Source of the DNA: Streptomyces sp. CB02058
Lineage (GTDB): Bacteria > Actinomycetota > Actinomycetes > Streptomycetales > Streptomycetaceae
Length of the DNA: 64,000 bases
Assembly (NCBI RefSeq): GCF_001905505.1
Contig: NZ_LIPG01000001.1
Coordinates: 868,001-932,000, forward strand
Direction: 5' to 3'
Shown: one piece after another, positions 50,494 to 58,533 of the stretch
Numbering within the stretch: the first letter of the stretch is position 1
Layout of the letters: each line of letters begins with the position of its first letter
Position numbers and translations under genes: made by a program
The notes under the pieces: model-generated
What the model saw: only the letters and a program-made list of their open reading frames with translations
What the model was told of the DNA's origin: nothing
The model's database searches: none

Positions 50494-51408
50494 CTACTGA
50501 GCGAGCCTCATTCGGACGGTGCCGGTGGCCGATTCCCCGCGCTCCGTCCGCCAGCCCGTGTCACTGGTCCAGATCCGGCCGTCGTACGAGACCTCCTCGA
50601 TCCGCAGCGCGCCGGCGCGGGCGACCGCCCAGTGGGCGAGCTCCCAGCCGCGCCGGGAGGTCGCCTCTTCCTCGCTCCGCACGGGCACCGAGACCGTGCT
50701 CGCGGAGGCGGCGCCCGCCGACTTCGCCGAGGGCAGGACACCCTTGCCGAAGGCGCGCACCAGATCGGCCCGCACCTCGGCGGCGTCGCCCGGGGCAGCC
50801 GCCTCGGCGCCCTTGCCCGTCGACAGCGAGCACGTCAGCGAGGCGGGCGCGCGCCCGGTCAGCGCGGCGGAGAGCAGCGTGGCGTCCGGCTCGTGCTTGG
50901 CGTACGCCTGCGGGAAACCGCTCTTCTGCACCCGCTGGGCCGCGACGGTCAGCGGCAGCCGGGAGTAGCCCGGGACCTCGGCGAGATGTTCGTAGAACTC
51001 CCCGGACGAATAGACCGGGTCCATGATCTGCTCGGTCGTTCCCCAGCCCTGCGAGGGGCGCTGCTGGAAGAGCCCGAGCGAGTCCCGGTCGCCGTGGTCG
51101 ATGTTGCGCAGGGCGGACTCCTGCATGGCGGTCGCCAGGGCGATCGTCACCGCCCGCTCCGGGAGCCCCCGCGTCATGCCCACGGCGGAGATCGTCGCGG
51201 CGTTGGCGGCCTGCTCCGGACTCAGCTCGTACGTACGCCCCTCGCCCCCGTCGGAGGAACCCACGGTGCAGCGGGGAGCCCCCTTGTAGCCGGAGAGGTA
51301 CTGCACGGCCAGATAGCCGGCGAGGGCCACGAGCACGGCGAAGGCGGCCACGACACGGAGGAAGCGGCTGCGGCGGGGAGTGGAGGCGGTCCGGGGCACG
51401 GGGCCCAC
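50494..51408 (-). CDS. Membrane-anchored protein with lysozyme-like motifs
   Basis: A 304-residue protein with one N-terminal membrane segment (FLRVVAAFAVLVALAGYLAV, about residues 16-35) and an extracellular remainder. Its central block TIALATAMQESALRNIDHGD, then DSLGLFQQRPSQGWG resembles lytic transglycosylases, where a Glu in an AxxESxxN setting and a GLFQ motif line the active site. Databases usually label such proteins heavy-metal transporter or hypothetical. A wall-lytic role is my inference. It is divergent from dapE with a 53-bp gap, suggesting possible co-regulation with peptidoglycan precursor synthesis. Confidence 0.75.
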   Translation of the reverse strand: MGPVPRTASTPRRSRFLRVVAAFAVLVALAGYLAVQYLSGYKGAPRCTVGSSDGGEGRTYELSPEQAANAATISAVGMTRGLPERAVTIALATAMQESALRNIDHGDRDSLGLFQQRPSQGWGTTEQIMDPVYSSGEFYEHLAEVPGYSRLPLTVAAQRVQKSGFPQAYAKHEPDATLLSAALTGRAPASLTCSLSTGKGAEAAAPGDAAEVRADLVRAFGKGVLPSAKSAGAASASTVSVPVRSEEEATSRRGWELAHWAVARAGALRIEEVSYDGRIWTSDTGWRTERGESATGTVRMRLAQ

Positions 51409-51461
51409 CGTACTGGAGGGTAGGACGGGGCCCGCGACCGAAGTCCCTTAGGCTCGTGACC

Positions 51462-52541
51462 ATGGATGGACACTCGCTCGACCTCGCCCTGGACGGCCCG
51501 GCGCTCACCGCCCGGCTGGTCGACTTCCCGTCGGTCAGCGGGCAGGAGAAGGACCTCGCCGACGCCATCGAGGCGGCCCTGCGCCCGCTCCCTCACCTGA
51601 CCGTCGACCGCCACGGGAACAACATCGTGGCGAGGACGCGGCTGGGCCGGGCCGAGCGGATCGTGCTGGCCGGGCACATCGACACCGTGCCGATCGCGGA
51701 CAACGTGCCGTCCAGGCTCGACGAGAACGGCGTGCTGTGGGGGTGCGGGACCTCCGACATGAAGTCGGGCGTCGCCGTCCAGCTGCGGATCGCGGCGACG
51801 GTGCCCGAGCCCAACAGGGACCTCACCTTCATCTTCTACGACAACGAAGAGGTCGCCGCGCACCTCAACGGCCTCGGGCACGTGGCCGACGCGCACCCCG
51901 AGTGGCTCGAAGGGGACTTCGCCGTCCTCCTGGAGCCCTCCGACGCGCAGGTCGAGGGCGGCTGCCAGGGCACGATCCGGGTGCACCTGCGGCTGGAGGG
52001 GGAGCGGGCCCACTCCGCGCGCAGCTGGATGGGCTCCAACGCGATCCACGCTGCCGCGCCCGTGCTGGCCAGGCTCGCCGCGTACGAACCGCGCCGCCCG
52101 GTGATCGACGGCCTGGAGTACCGCGAGGGGCTCAACGCCGTGGGCATCGAGGGCGGCGTCGCCACCAACGTCATCCCGGACTCCTGCACCGTGGTGGTCA
52201 ACTACCGGTACGCCCCCGACCTCAGCGCCGAGGCGGCCGAAGCCCACGTCCGGGAGGTCTTCGCGGACTGCGGAGTCGTCGAGTTCACCCTCGACGACCA
52301 CTCCGGCGCCGCGATGCCCGGCCTCTCGCACCCCGCCGCCAAGGCGTTCATGGACGCGGTCGGCGGGACGGCCCAGCCCAAGTTCGGCTGGACCGACGTG
52401 TCCCGGTTCGGCGCACTGGGGGTGCCCGCGGTGAATTACGGCCCCGGGGACGCGCTGTTCGCGCACAAGCGGGACGAGCACGTGGCCGTCGACCGGATCA
52501 CCCACTGCGAGGAGCGCCTCCGCTCCTGGCTCACGAGCTGA
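51462..52541 (+). CDS. dapE: Succinyl-diaminopimelate desuccinylase
   Basis: A 359-residue M20 metallohydrolase. The zinc His lies in LAGHIDTVP (about residue 71), the bridging Asp in GTSDMKSGVA and the catalytic Glu pair in FYDNEEVAAHL. A lid/dimerisation domain follows with ERAHSARSWMGSNAIHAAAP. It forms LL-diaminopimelate and succinate. ATG 51462 is the likely start; GTG 51456 in frame is possible. Confidence 0.95.
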   Translation: MDGHSLDLALDGPALTARLVDFPSVSGQEKDLADAIEAALRPLPHLTVDRHGNNIVARTRLGRAERIVLAGHIDTVPIADNVPSRLDENGVLWGCGTSDMKSGVAVQLRIAATVPEPNRDLTFIFYDNEEVAAHLNGLGHVADAHPEWLEGDFAVLLEPSDAQVEGGCQGTIRVHLRLEGERAHSARSWMGSNAIHAAAPVLARLAAYEPRRPVIDGLEYREGLNAVGIEGGVATNVIPDSCTVVVNYRYAPDLSAEAAEAHVREVFADCGVVEFTLDDHSGAAMPGLSHPAAKAFMDAVGGTAQPKFGWTDVSRFGALGVPAVNYGPGDALFAHKRDEHVAVDRITHCEERLRSWLTS

Positions 52542-52626
52542 CTCACGGCATTCCCCTGCGCGTAACCTCCACCGATCTAGGCTGAAGCGACACACGCACA
52601 TCGCAGGTCGGCGGAGGGAGCAGGTC

Positions 52627-53412
52627 ATGGGCAACCCGGAGGACGCACGGATCCCCGAGGGCGCGCAGATTCCCGAGGGTGCGGTGATGCCGGAGGAACA
52701 GCGACTGGGTCCGGTGCTGCGCCGCAGGGACCAGGTCCAGCCCGGCACGACCGATCAGAGGCTGCTGGACTCCGAGGGCGACTCCGAGTGGGTCCACACC
52801 GACCCCTGGCGGGTCATGCGGATCCAGTCGGAGTTCGTCGAGGGCTTCGGCGCGCTGGCCGAACTGCCCAGCGCCATCAGCGTCTTCGGCTCCGCCCGCA
52901 CCCCGGCGGGCGGTCCGGACTACGAGGCGGGCGTGCAGATCGGCAAGGCGCTCGTCGAGGCGGGATTCGCCGTCATCACGGGTGGCGGACCGGGGGCCAT
53001 GGAGGCGGCGAACAAGGGGGCGCGGGAGGCCAAGGGCGTCTCCGTGGGACTCGGTATCGAGCTGCCCTTCGAGTCCGGCCTGAATCCGCACGTGGACATC
53101 GGCGTGAACTTCCGCTACTTCTTCGTCCGCAAGACGATGTTCGTGAAGTACGCGCAGGGCTTCGTCGTCCTGCCCGGCGGCCTGGGCACCCTGGACGAGC
53201 TCTTCGAGGCGCTGACCCTGGTGCAGACGGGCAAGGTGACGCGCTTCCCGATCGTCCTGTTCGGCACGGCGTACTGGGGCGGGCTCGTCGACTGGCTGCG
53301 GGACACCGTGGTCGCGGGGGGCAAGGCGTCCGAGCGCGACCTGATGCTGTTCCACGTCACGGACGACGTGGACGAGGCGGTCCGGCTGGTGACCAAGGAG
53401 GTCGGCCGGTAG
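52627..53412 (+). CDS. LOG family Rossmann-fold protein (TIGR00730 type)
   Basis: A 261-residue protein with the two family motifs: GGGPGAMEAANKGA (about residues 119-132) and PGGLGTLDELFEAL (about 184-197). The N-terminal 70 residues are an extension, common in actinobacterial members. LOG proteins of the same fold release cytokinin bases from nucleotide monophosphates in plants and some bacteria; the bacterial substrate here is not established. It corresponds in order to Rv1205 of M. tuberculosis. Confidence 0.9.
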   Translation: MGNPEDARIPEGAQIPEGAVMPEEQRLGPVLRRRDQVQPGTTDQRLLDSEGDSEWVHTDPWRVMRIQSEFVEGFGALAELPSAISVFGSARTPAGGPDYEAGVQIGKALVEAGFAVITGGGPGAMEAANKGAREAKGVSVGLGIELPFESGLNPHVDIGVNFRYFFVRKTMFVKYAQGFVVLPGGLGTLDELFEALTLVQTGKVTRFPIVLFGTAYWGGLVDWLRDTVVAGGKASERDLMLFHVTDDVDEAVRLVTKEVGR

Positions 53413-53462
53413 GCCGTCTCTTCCGGACCCTGCCGGCTCGTGACGCGTCCGGTCCGAGGCTG

Positions 53463-53489
53463 CGGGCGGACCCCTGCCGGGGCCGCCCG
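53463..53489. terminator. Hairpin between convergent LOG and folP2-like genes
   Basis: Nested arms CGGGCGG/CCGCCCG (53463-53469, 53483-53489) and CCCC/GGGG form one long stem with a TGCC loop and a single bulged A. Confidence 0.6.
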
Positions 53490-53544
53490 TTCCCGGGCCG
53501 GGGAGGACTCGGGCCGGCCACGCCCGTCCCCGTGCCGGGAGGGC

Positions 53545-54417
53545 TCAGGCCAGCCCTCGCCGGGCGACCGTCGGGGCCCGGTGACCCGCGATGGACGCCA
53601 CCATGTCCAGGACCTGACGGGTCTCGGCGACCTCGTGCACCCGGTACACCCGGGCCCCCAGCCACGCCGACACGGCCGTCGTCGCGAGCGTGCCGAGCAC
53701 GCGTTCCTTGACCGGCTTGTCGAGCGTCTCGCCGACGAAGTCCTTGTTCGAGAGGGACACCAGCACCGGCCAGCCCGTCGCCGCCATCTCGTCCAGGCGG
53801 CGCGTCGCCTCCAGCGAGTGCCGGGTGTTCTTCCCGAAGTCGTGACCCGGATCGATCATGATCCCGTCCGGCCTGACCCCCAGCTCCACGGCCCGCTCCG
53901 CCAGCCCCAGGGTGACCCGCAGGATGTCCCCCATCACATCGTCGTACGCGATCCGGTGCGGCCGGGTCCGGGGCTCGGCGCCGCCCGCGTGGGTGCAGAC
54001 GAGCCCCGCTCCGTGGCGCGCGGCCACCTCGGCGAGCTTCGGGTCGACACCGCCCCAGGCGTCGTTCAGCACGTCCGCGCCGGCCTCGCAGACCGCGTCG
54101 CCCACATCGTGCCGCCAGGTGTCCACGCTGATCACCACGTCCGGGTGGCGGCGGCGCACCTCGGCGACGAAACCGACCGTGCGGCGTGCCTCCTCCTCGG
54201 CGGTGACCTCCTCACCGGGGCCGGCCTTCACCCCGCCGATGTCGATGATCGCGGCGCCGTCGGCGACGGCCTGCTCGACCCGGGAGAGCGCCGGCTCGTC
54301 GCGGAACGTCGCGCCCTGGTCGTAGAAGGAGTCGGGAGTCCGGTTCACGATCGCCATGATCACCGGTTCGTCCGGCCCGAATTCCCGCCGCCCCAGCCTG
54401 AGCGCCCCGCTTCGCAT
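53545..54417 (-). CDS. Dihydropteroate synthase paralogue (FolP2-like)
   Basis: A 290-residue protein of the DHPS TIM-barrel family. It has MAIVNRTPDSFYDQG in place of the canonical NVTPDSFSDGG loop and DIGGVKAGPGEEV where functional enzymes have a GGESTRPG loop that binds para-aminobenzoate. The later SVDTWRHDVGDAVCEAGADV and DPGHDFGKNTRHSLE regions keep the fold. The altered loop matches mycobacterial FolP2 (Rv1207), reported to lack DHPS activity. A role other than folate synthesis is therefore likely. ATG 54417 has a strong AGGAGGAA site. Confidence 0.88.
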   Translation of the reverse strand: MRSGALRLGRREFGPDEPVIMAIVNRTPDSFYDQGATFRDEPALSRVEQAVADGAAIIDIGGVKAGPGEEVTAEEEARRTVGFVAEVRRRHPDVVISVDTWRHDVGDAVCEAGADVLNDAWGGVDPKLAEVAARHGAGLVCTHAGGAEPRTRPHRIAYDDVMGDILRVTLGLAERAVELGVRPDGIMIDPGHDFGKNTRHSLEATRRLDEMAATGWPVLVSLSNKDFVGETLDKPVKERVLGTLATTAVSAWLGARVYRVHEVAETRQVLDMVASIAGHRAPTVARRGLA

Positions 54418-54519
54418 CCCTGGTTCCTCCTGTAGATCGCCTGCGCCTGCGACCCTAACTGTCAGTGGCGCATGGCACGATCTGACCCGGACAGGTATTC
54501 CGCTTCCGGGGAGATGGAC

Positions 54520-54906
54520 GTGTTCTGGTTCTTGCTGCTCACGATGGCCGTGGTCGTGGCCGCGGTCACGCTGGCGGTGGTCGGTGGGGGCGGAAGCGCG
54601 GTGCTGCAGGACGTCGAGCCCGAGCGGCTCACCGACCCGCTGCCCGCGAACCGCCCGCTCGGCCGCGCCGACATCGAAGCGATGAGGCTGCCCATGGCCG
54701 TGCGCGGCTACCGCATGGCGGATGTGGACGAGGCCCTCGACCGGCTGGCCGCCGAGCTCGCCGAGCGGGACGCCCACATCGCCGAGCTGGAGTCGGCGCT
54801 CGCCGGTGCCCAGGCGACGGCGGTGACGGGGCCCGACCTCTTCAAGCGCCCCGGCGAGCCGCTCACCGGCGAGAACGGGCCGCAGGGCGAGGAGGGCGAG
54901 AGGTGA
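54520..54906 (+). CDS. Small membrane protein with DivIVA-like motif
   Basis: A 128-residue protein with one N-terminal membrane segment (FWFLLLTMAVVVAAVTLAVV) and a soluble part with AVRGYRMADVDEALDRLAAE, a DivIVA/Wag31-like element, followed by a coiled coil. GTG 54520 was chosen because GGGGAG lies 8 bp upstream; ATG 54514 would overlap that site. It overlaps the next gene by four bases (GTGA). A similar gene precedes tagA in mycobacteria (Rv1209). Function unknown; a septum or growth-pole link is only suggested by the motif. Confidence 0.82.
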   Translation: MFWFLLLTMAVVVAAVTLAVVGGGGSAVLQDVEPERLTDPLPANRPLGRADIEAMRLPMAVRGYRMADVDEALDRLAAELAERDAHIAELESALAGAQATAVTGPDLFKRPGEPLTGENGPQGEEGER

Positions 54907-55487
54907 GCGGGGCCGAACCGGCGGCGGACGGACGCCTGCGCTGCCCCTGGGGCCTGTCCACCGAGGACTACCTCGCCTATCACGACACCGAGTGGGGCCG
55001 GCCCGTCCACGGCGACGACCACCTCTTCGAACGGCTCTGCCTGGAGGCCTTCCAGTCCGGGCTGTCGTGGCTGACGATCCTGCGCCGCCGCGAAGGCTTC
55101 CGCAGCGCGTTCGCCGGCTTCAAGATCTCCGCGGTGGCGGAGTTCACCGACGCCGACAAGGAGCGGCTCCTCGCCGACGCCGGGATCATCCGCAACCGCG
55201 CGAAGATCGACGCCACGCTCGCCAACGCCAAGGTGCTGGCCGGCTGGGGCGAGGGCGAGCTGGACGCGCTGATCTGGTCGTACGCCCCGGACCCGGCGAC
55301 CCGCCCCGCCCCCCGCACGCTCGGCGACGTCCCGGCCGTCACCCCGGAGTCCACCGCGCTGGCCAAGGAGCTGAAGAAGCGGTCCATCCGCTTCGTCGGC
55401 CCCACCACCGCCTACGCCCTCATGCAGGCCTGCGGTCTGGTCGACGACCACCTGGCCGACTGCGTGGCCCGGGGCGGCGGCAGCTGA
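54903..55487 (+). CDS. tag: DNA-3-methyladenine glycosylase I
   Basis: A 194-residue Tag/TagA-type base-excision enzyme. It has the zinc Cys in LRCPWG, the His in AYHDTEWG, the catalytic block LEAFQSGLSWLTILRRREGF, and the closing zinc pair in ACGLVDDHLADCVA. It removes 3-methyladenine from alkylated DNA. Translation is coupled to the upstream membrane-protein gene by a GTGA overlap. Confidence 0.95.
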   Translation: MSGAEPAADGRLRCPWGLSTEDYLAYHDTEWGRPVHGDDHLFERLCLEAFQSGLSWLTILRRREGFRSAFAGFKISAVAEFTDADKERLLADAGIIRNRAKIDATLANAKVLAGWGEGELDALIWSYAPDPATRPAPRTLGDVPAVTPESTALAKELKKRSIRFVGPTTAYALMQACGLVDDHLADCVARGGGS

Positions 55488-55517
55488 GGGCTGTCCCGCA
55501 GGGCCACGCCGGCGGCC

Positions 55518-56327
55518 CTACTTGCCGAGATACTTCGGCGGCTGCTTGGCGAGGAAGGCCTCGACCGCGATCGTGTGGTCCTGCGACGCGCCCGCCCTGG
55601 TCTGGAGTTCGTCCTCCTTCTCCAGCGCCTCGGCGAGGCTGTGCGACGCGCCGTACGCCACGGACCTCTTCAGCGCGGCGTAGGCCACCGTGGGGCCGTC
55701 CGCCAGTGCCCGGGCCACCGCCAGGGCCTCCTGGGCCAGGTCGGCCGCGGGCACCACCTTGTTGGCGATGCCCAGCTCGTACGCCTCCTGGGCGGAGATC
55801 GAGCGGGGGAAGAGGAGCAGGTCCATGGCGCGGCTCGTGCCGATCAGCCGGGGCAGGGTCCAGGAGACGCCCGAGTCGGCGGTCAGCGCCACGCCGGCGA
55901 ACGAGGTGTTGAAGGCGGCGGTGTCGGCGACCACGCGGTAGTCCGCGGCGAGCGCGAAACCGAAGCCGGCTCCGGCCGCGACCCCGTTGACACCCGCGAC
56001 CACCGGCTTCTCCATCTCGGTGAGCGCGCGGACGATGGGGTTGTAGTGCTCCCGCACCGTGCTCAGCGCGTCGCCGCCGCCCGACCCGCTCGCCTCGGCG
56101 AGCTTGGAGACGTGCTCCTTGAGGTCCTGGCCGACGGAGAAGGCGCGCCCGGTGGCGGTGAGCAGAACCGCCCGCACGGCGGGATCGTCCGCCACCGTCA
56201 GGAGCGCGTCGCGGAGCGCGACCTTGGCGGCGGTGTTCATGGCGTTCATCGCGTCGGGGCGATTGATCGTGATCGTCGCGAGTCCGTCGCTCACATCGGT
56301 GAGCACGGTGTCGGCCGGGTCGGCCAT
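55518..56327 (-). CDS. Enoyl-CoA hydratase/isomerase (PaaG/PaaB type)
   Basis: A 269-residue crotonase-fold protein. The oxyanion-hole blocks are ATGRAFSVGQDLKE and VAGVNGVAAGAGFGFALAAD. The catalytic region reads GVALTADSGVSWTLPRLIG, with Asp where classic hydratases place a second Glu; Asp at this place is typical of PaaG-type isomerases of the phenylacetate pathway. No other paa gene is nearby, so the substrate is uncertain. ATG 56327 has a GGAG site. Confidence 0.9.
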   Translation of the reverse strand: MADPADTVLTDVSDGLATITINRPDAMNAMNTAAKVALRDALLTVADDPAVRAVLLTATGRAFSVGQDLKEHVSKLAEASGSGGGDALSTVREHYNPIVRALTEMEKPVVAGVNGVAAGAGFGFALAADYRVVADTAAFNTSFAGVALTADSGVSWTLPRLIGTSRAMDLLLFPRSISAQEAYELGIANKVVPAADLAQEALAVARALADGPTVAYAALKRSVAYGASHSLAEALEKEDELQTRAGASQDHTIAVEAFLAKQPPKYLGK

Positions 56328-56641
56328 CGCTGGGTCTCCTTCGGGCTCCGGCATTGTGCCTGTCCAGGCCAGCATGGCGGACTTCCGGCGAGCCGGACAT
56401 GTGACCTGCGTCTAACGATTGGCTCTCGGCTGGGGGCCGGGGGCGGCGCAGTATCGCAGCCGGATCGCCGAATTGGGTGGTTTTGAGAAAGCGCGTTGCG
56501 CAAGCGATGCCGACCGATGTTGGTCATCGGGGTCTTTGATGCGGGATAATGCGTAGGAAGCATTGTGTTCGACGCCGGTGAGGCAGCGCCTGTCATGGAG
56601 CCGCCGGCTGCGATGAGCTGGTTTCAGGAAGGGGAACGAGC
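56328..56641. other. 314-bp divergent promoter region
   Basis: The spacer separates the enoyl-CoA hydratase gene (minus) from the DUF3117 gene (plus). It holds a GATAAT -10-like element (56545-56550). No gene was recognised. Confidence 0.5.
56520..56550 (+). promoter_or_regulatory. Candidate HrdB-type promoter of the DUF3117 gene
   Basis: TTGGTC (56520-56525) and GATAAT (56545-56550) are separated by 19 bp and lie 92 bp before the start of the DUF3117 gene. Confidence 0.4.
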
Positions 56642-56809
56642 ATGGCGGCCATGAAGCCGCGGACGGGCGACGGCCCGCTCGAGGTGACAAAGGAGGGGCG
56701 GGGCATCGTCATGCGCGTTCCGCTCGAAGGCGGCGGTCGGCTTGTCGTCGAGCTGACTCCGGACGAGGCCGACGCACTCGGCGACGCACTCAAGCAGGTC
56801 GTCGGCTGA
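56642..56809 (+). CDS. DUF3117 small protein
   Basis: A 55-residue protein, MAAMKPRTGDGPLEVTKEGR at the start and ELTPDEADALGDALKQVVG at the end. It is nearly invariant across actinobacteria (Rv1211 in M. tuberculosis) yet has no known function. GGAAGGGG lies just before the ATG at 56642. A perfect 19-bp hairpin terminator follows, so it is transcribed alone. High conservation in a short protein suggests an essential binding role. Confidence 0.93.
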   Translation: MAAMKPRTGDGPLEVTKEGRGIVMRVPLEGGGRLVVELTPDEADALGDALKQVVG

Positions 56810-56828
56810 GGCGCGAGCGCCCACACTT

Positions 56829-56869
56829 CACCACTGCCCCGGCACGGGTTCCGTGCCGGGGCAGTGGTG
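56829..56869. terminator. Perfect bidirectional terminator
   Basis: A 19-bp perfect inverted repeat (arms 56829-56847 and 56851-56869, loop GTT) lies between the DUF3117 gene and the convergent methyltransferase gene. Confidence 0.85.
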
Positions 56870-56928
56870 CGTCAGGGACCGGGCGCGACCGGGCCGCGCC
56901 AGGACACGGCCGGACGGCGGGGACGCGG

Positions 56929-57594
56929 TCAGCCGCGCCGCACCGCGCACAGCAGTCCGTCGCCCACCGGCAGCAGGGTCGCCATGAGCTCCTGGCTCTC
57001 GCGCACCGCCCGCAGCAGCTCGCGCAGGCGCAGCACCTCGGCCGGCTGCGCGGCGGAGTCGATCGTGCGGCCGTCGGCGAAGACGCCCTCGAAGCAGACC
57101 AGGCCGCCGGGTCGTAGCAGGCGCAACGATTCAGCGAGGCAGTCCAGGCTCTCCAGCCGGTCGCCGTCGCAGAAGACGAGGTCGTAACCGCCGTCCGCGA
57201 GCCTGGGCAGTACGTCGAGGGCGCGCCCCGGGATGAAGCGAGCCCGGTTCGTGGCGAAGCCTGCCGCGCGGAACGCCTCACGGGCGAACTGCTGGCGCTC
57301 GGGTTCCGGGTCGACGGTGGTCAGTACGCCGTCCGGGCGCATGCCCTGGAGCAGATAGATGCCGGACACGCCGGTTCCGGTGCCGATCTCGGCCACCGCC
57401 TTGGCGTCCGCCGTGGCGGCGAGCAGGCGCAGTGCCGCGCCGGTGCCCGAGGACACCGGGCGGAGCCCTGACTCCTCGGCCCGGTCCCGCGCCCAGAGCA
57501 GAGCTTCTTCCTCGGCGACAAAGGCGTCGGCGAATGCCCAGCTCGTCTGCCGGTTGGCGGTAATGACCCTCTCCTGTCCCCGTAGTTCGCGCAA
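56929..57594 (-). CDS. SAM-dependent O-methyltransferase (Rv1220c-like)
   Basis: A 221-residue class I methyltransferase of the caffeoyl-CoA OMT-like group. The SAM motif is AVAEIGTGTGVSGIYLLQGM (about residues 67-86), then TVDPEPERQQFAREAFRAAG, FCDGDRL and a C-terminal ELMATLLPVGDGLLCAV. It is divergent from the sigE gene, as Rv1220c is from sigE in mycobacteria. The substrate is unknown. TTG 57594 is the only conventional in-frame start found near the N-terminus but has no ribosome site. AGGAGAGGG precedes an ATT codon ten codons in. Confidence 0.88.
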   Translation of the reverse strand: MRELRGQERVITANRQTSWAFADAFVAEEEALLWARDRAEESGLRPVSSGTGAALRLLAATADAKAVAEIGTGTGVSGIYLLQGMRPDGVLTTVDPEPERQQFAREAFRAAGFATNRARFIPGRALDVLPRLADGGYDLVFCDGDRLESLDCLAESLRLLRPGGLVCFEGVFADGRTIDSAAQPAEVLRLRELLRAVRESQELMATLLPVGDGLLCAVRRG

Positions 57595-57771
57595 CGGTGA
57601 CTGTATCCGCTGGACCCGGGAACCCGCAGATGGGACCAGGCGTTAGGAGGGGGCAGAGGGGAACACCTGGACCGGGCCGTGGGGCCGGGCCCGGAATGTG
57701 CCTCTTGCCCCCGGCGGGACCGGGGCACCAGCAGGGAAAAGGCTTATCCGGAGCTAACGGGCGAGGTGGCT

Positions 57772-58533
57772 ATGGTAGGGGCTCCACTGGACACCACCAG
57801 AGCCGATAGGGGAGGTGCGGCTGCGCCTGTGGATCGGGGAGGAGTGCTGCGGCGCTTTCTCAGGTCGGCGGGTGAGCCGAAATCCGTGACCAACATTGCT
57901 GACCGTTCTTCCAACGATTCCGCACCGACCGCGACCTTCGCCTCAGATGCGGATTCTCAGGCGTGGACCCCGCCCTCATGGGAAGAGATCGTCAGCACGC
58001 ACAGCGCCCGGGTGTACCGCCTGGCCTACCGGCTGACGGGCAACCAGCACGACGCCGAGGACCTCACCCAGGAAGTCTTCGTCCGCGTCTTCCGGTCGCT
58101 GTCGACCTACACGCCCGGCACCTTCGAGGGCTGGCTGCACAGGATCACGACGAATCTCTTCCTGGACATGGTCCGCCGCAAGCAGCGGATCCGCTTCGAC
58201 TCGCTCGGCGACGACGCGGCCGAGCGACTGCCGAGCCGTGAGCCGTCTCCGCAGCAGGTCTTCAACGACACGCACTTCGACGCGGACGTCCAGCAGGCGC
58301 TGGACACCCTCGCACCCGAATTCCGTGCCGCCGTCGTACTCTGCGACATCGAGGGCCTCTCCTACGAGGAGATCGCCGCGACGCTCGGCGTCAAGCTGGG
58401 CACGGTGCGCAGCCGCATCCACCGCGGCCGCTCGCACCTGCGCAAGGCACTCCAGCACCGTTCGCCCGAGGCTCGCGCCGAGCAGCGTTCCCTGGCGGAC
58501 GCGGTCCTGGCAGGGGAGGGCGGAACGGCGTGA
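57772..58533 (+). CDS. sigE: ECF RNA polymerase sigma factor (mycobacterial SigE type)
   Basis: A 253-residue extracytoplasmic-function sigma factor. An N-terminal extension of about 75 residues precedes region 2 ([20 protein letters not shown], then [19 protein letters not shown]) and region 4 ([29 protein letters not shown]). It overlaps the anti-sigma gene by four bases and is followed by htrA and tatB, the exact sigE-rseA-htrA-tatB order of M. tuberculosis. The symbol follows that orthology and is not the same as S. coelicolor sigE (SCO3356). It likely controls envelope-stress genes. ATG 57772 has a GAGG site. Confidence 0.9.
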   Translation: MVGAPLDTTRADRGGAAAPVDRGGVLRRFLRSAGEPKSVTNIADRSSNDSAPTATFASDADSQAWTPPSWEEIVSTHSARVYRLAYRLTGNQHDAEDLTQEVFVRVFRSLSTYTPGTFEGWLHRITTNLFLDMVRRKQRIRFDSLGDDAAERLPSREPSPQQVFNDTHFDADVQQALDTLAPEFRAAVVLCDIEGLSYEEIAATLGVKLGTVRSRIHRGRSHLRKALQHRSPEARAEQRSLADAVLAGEGGTA

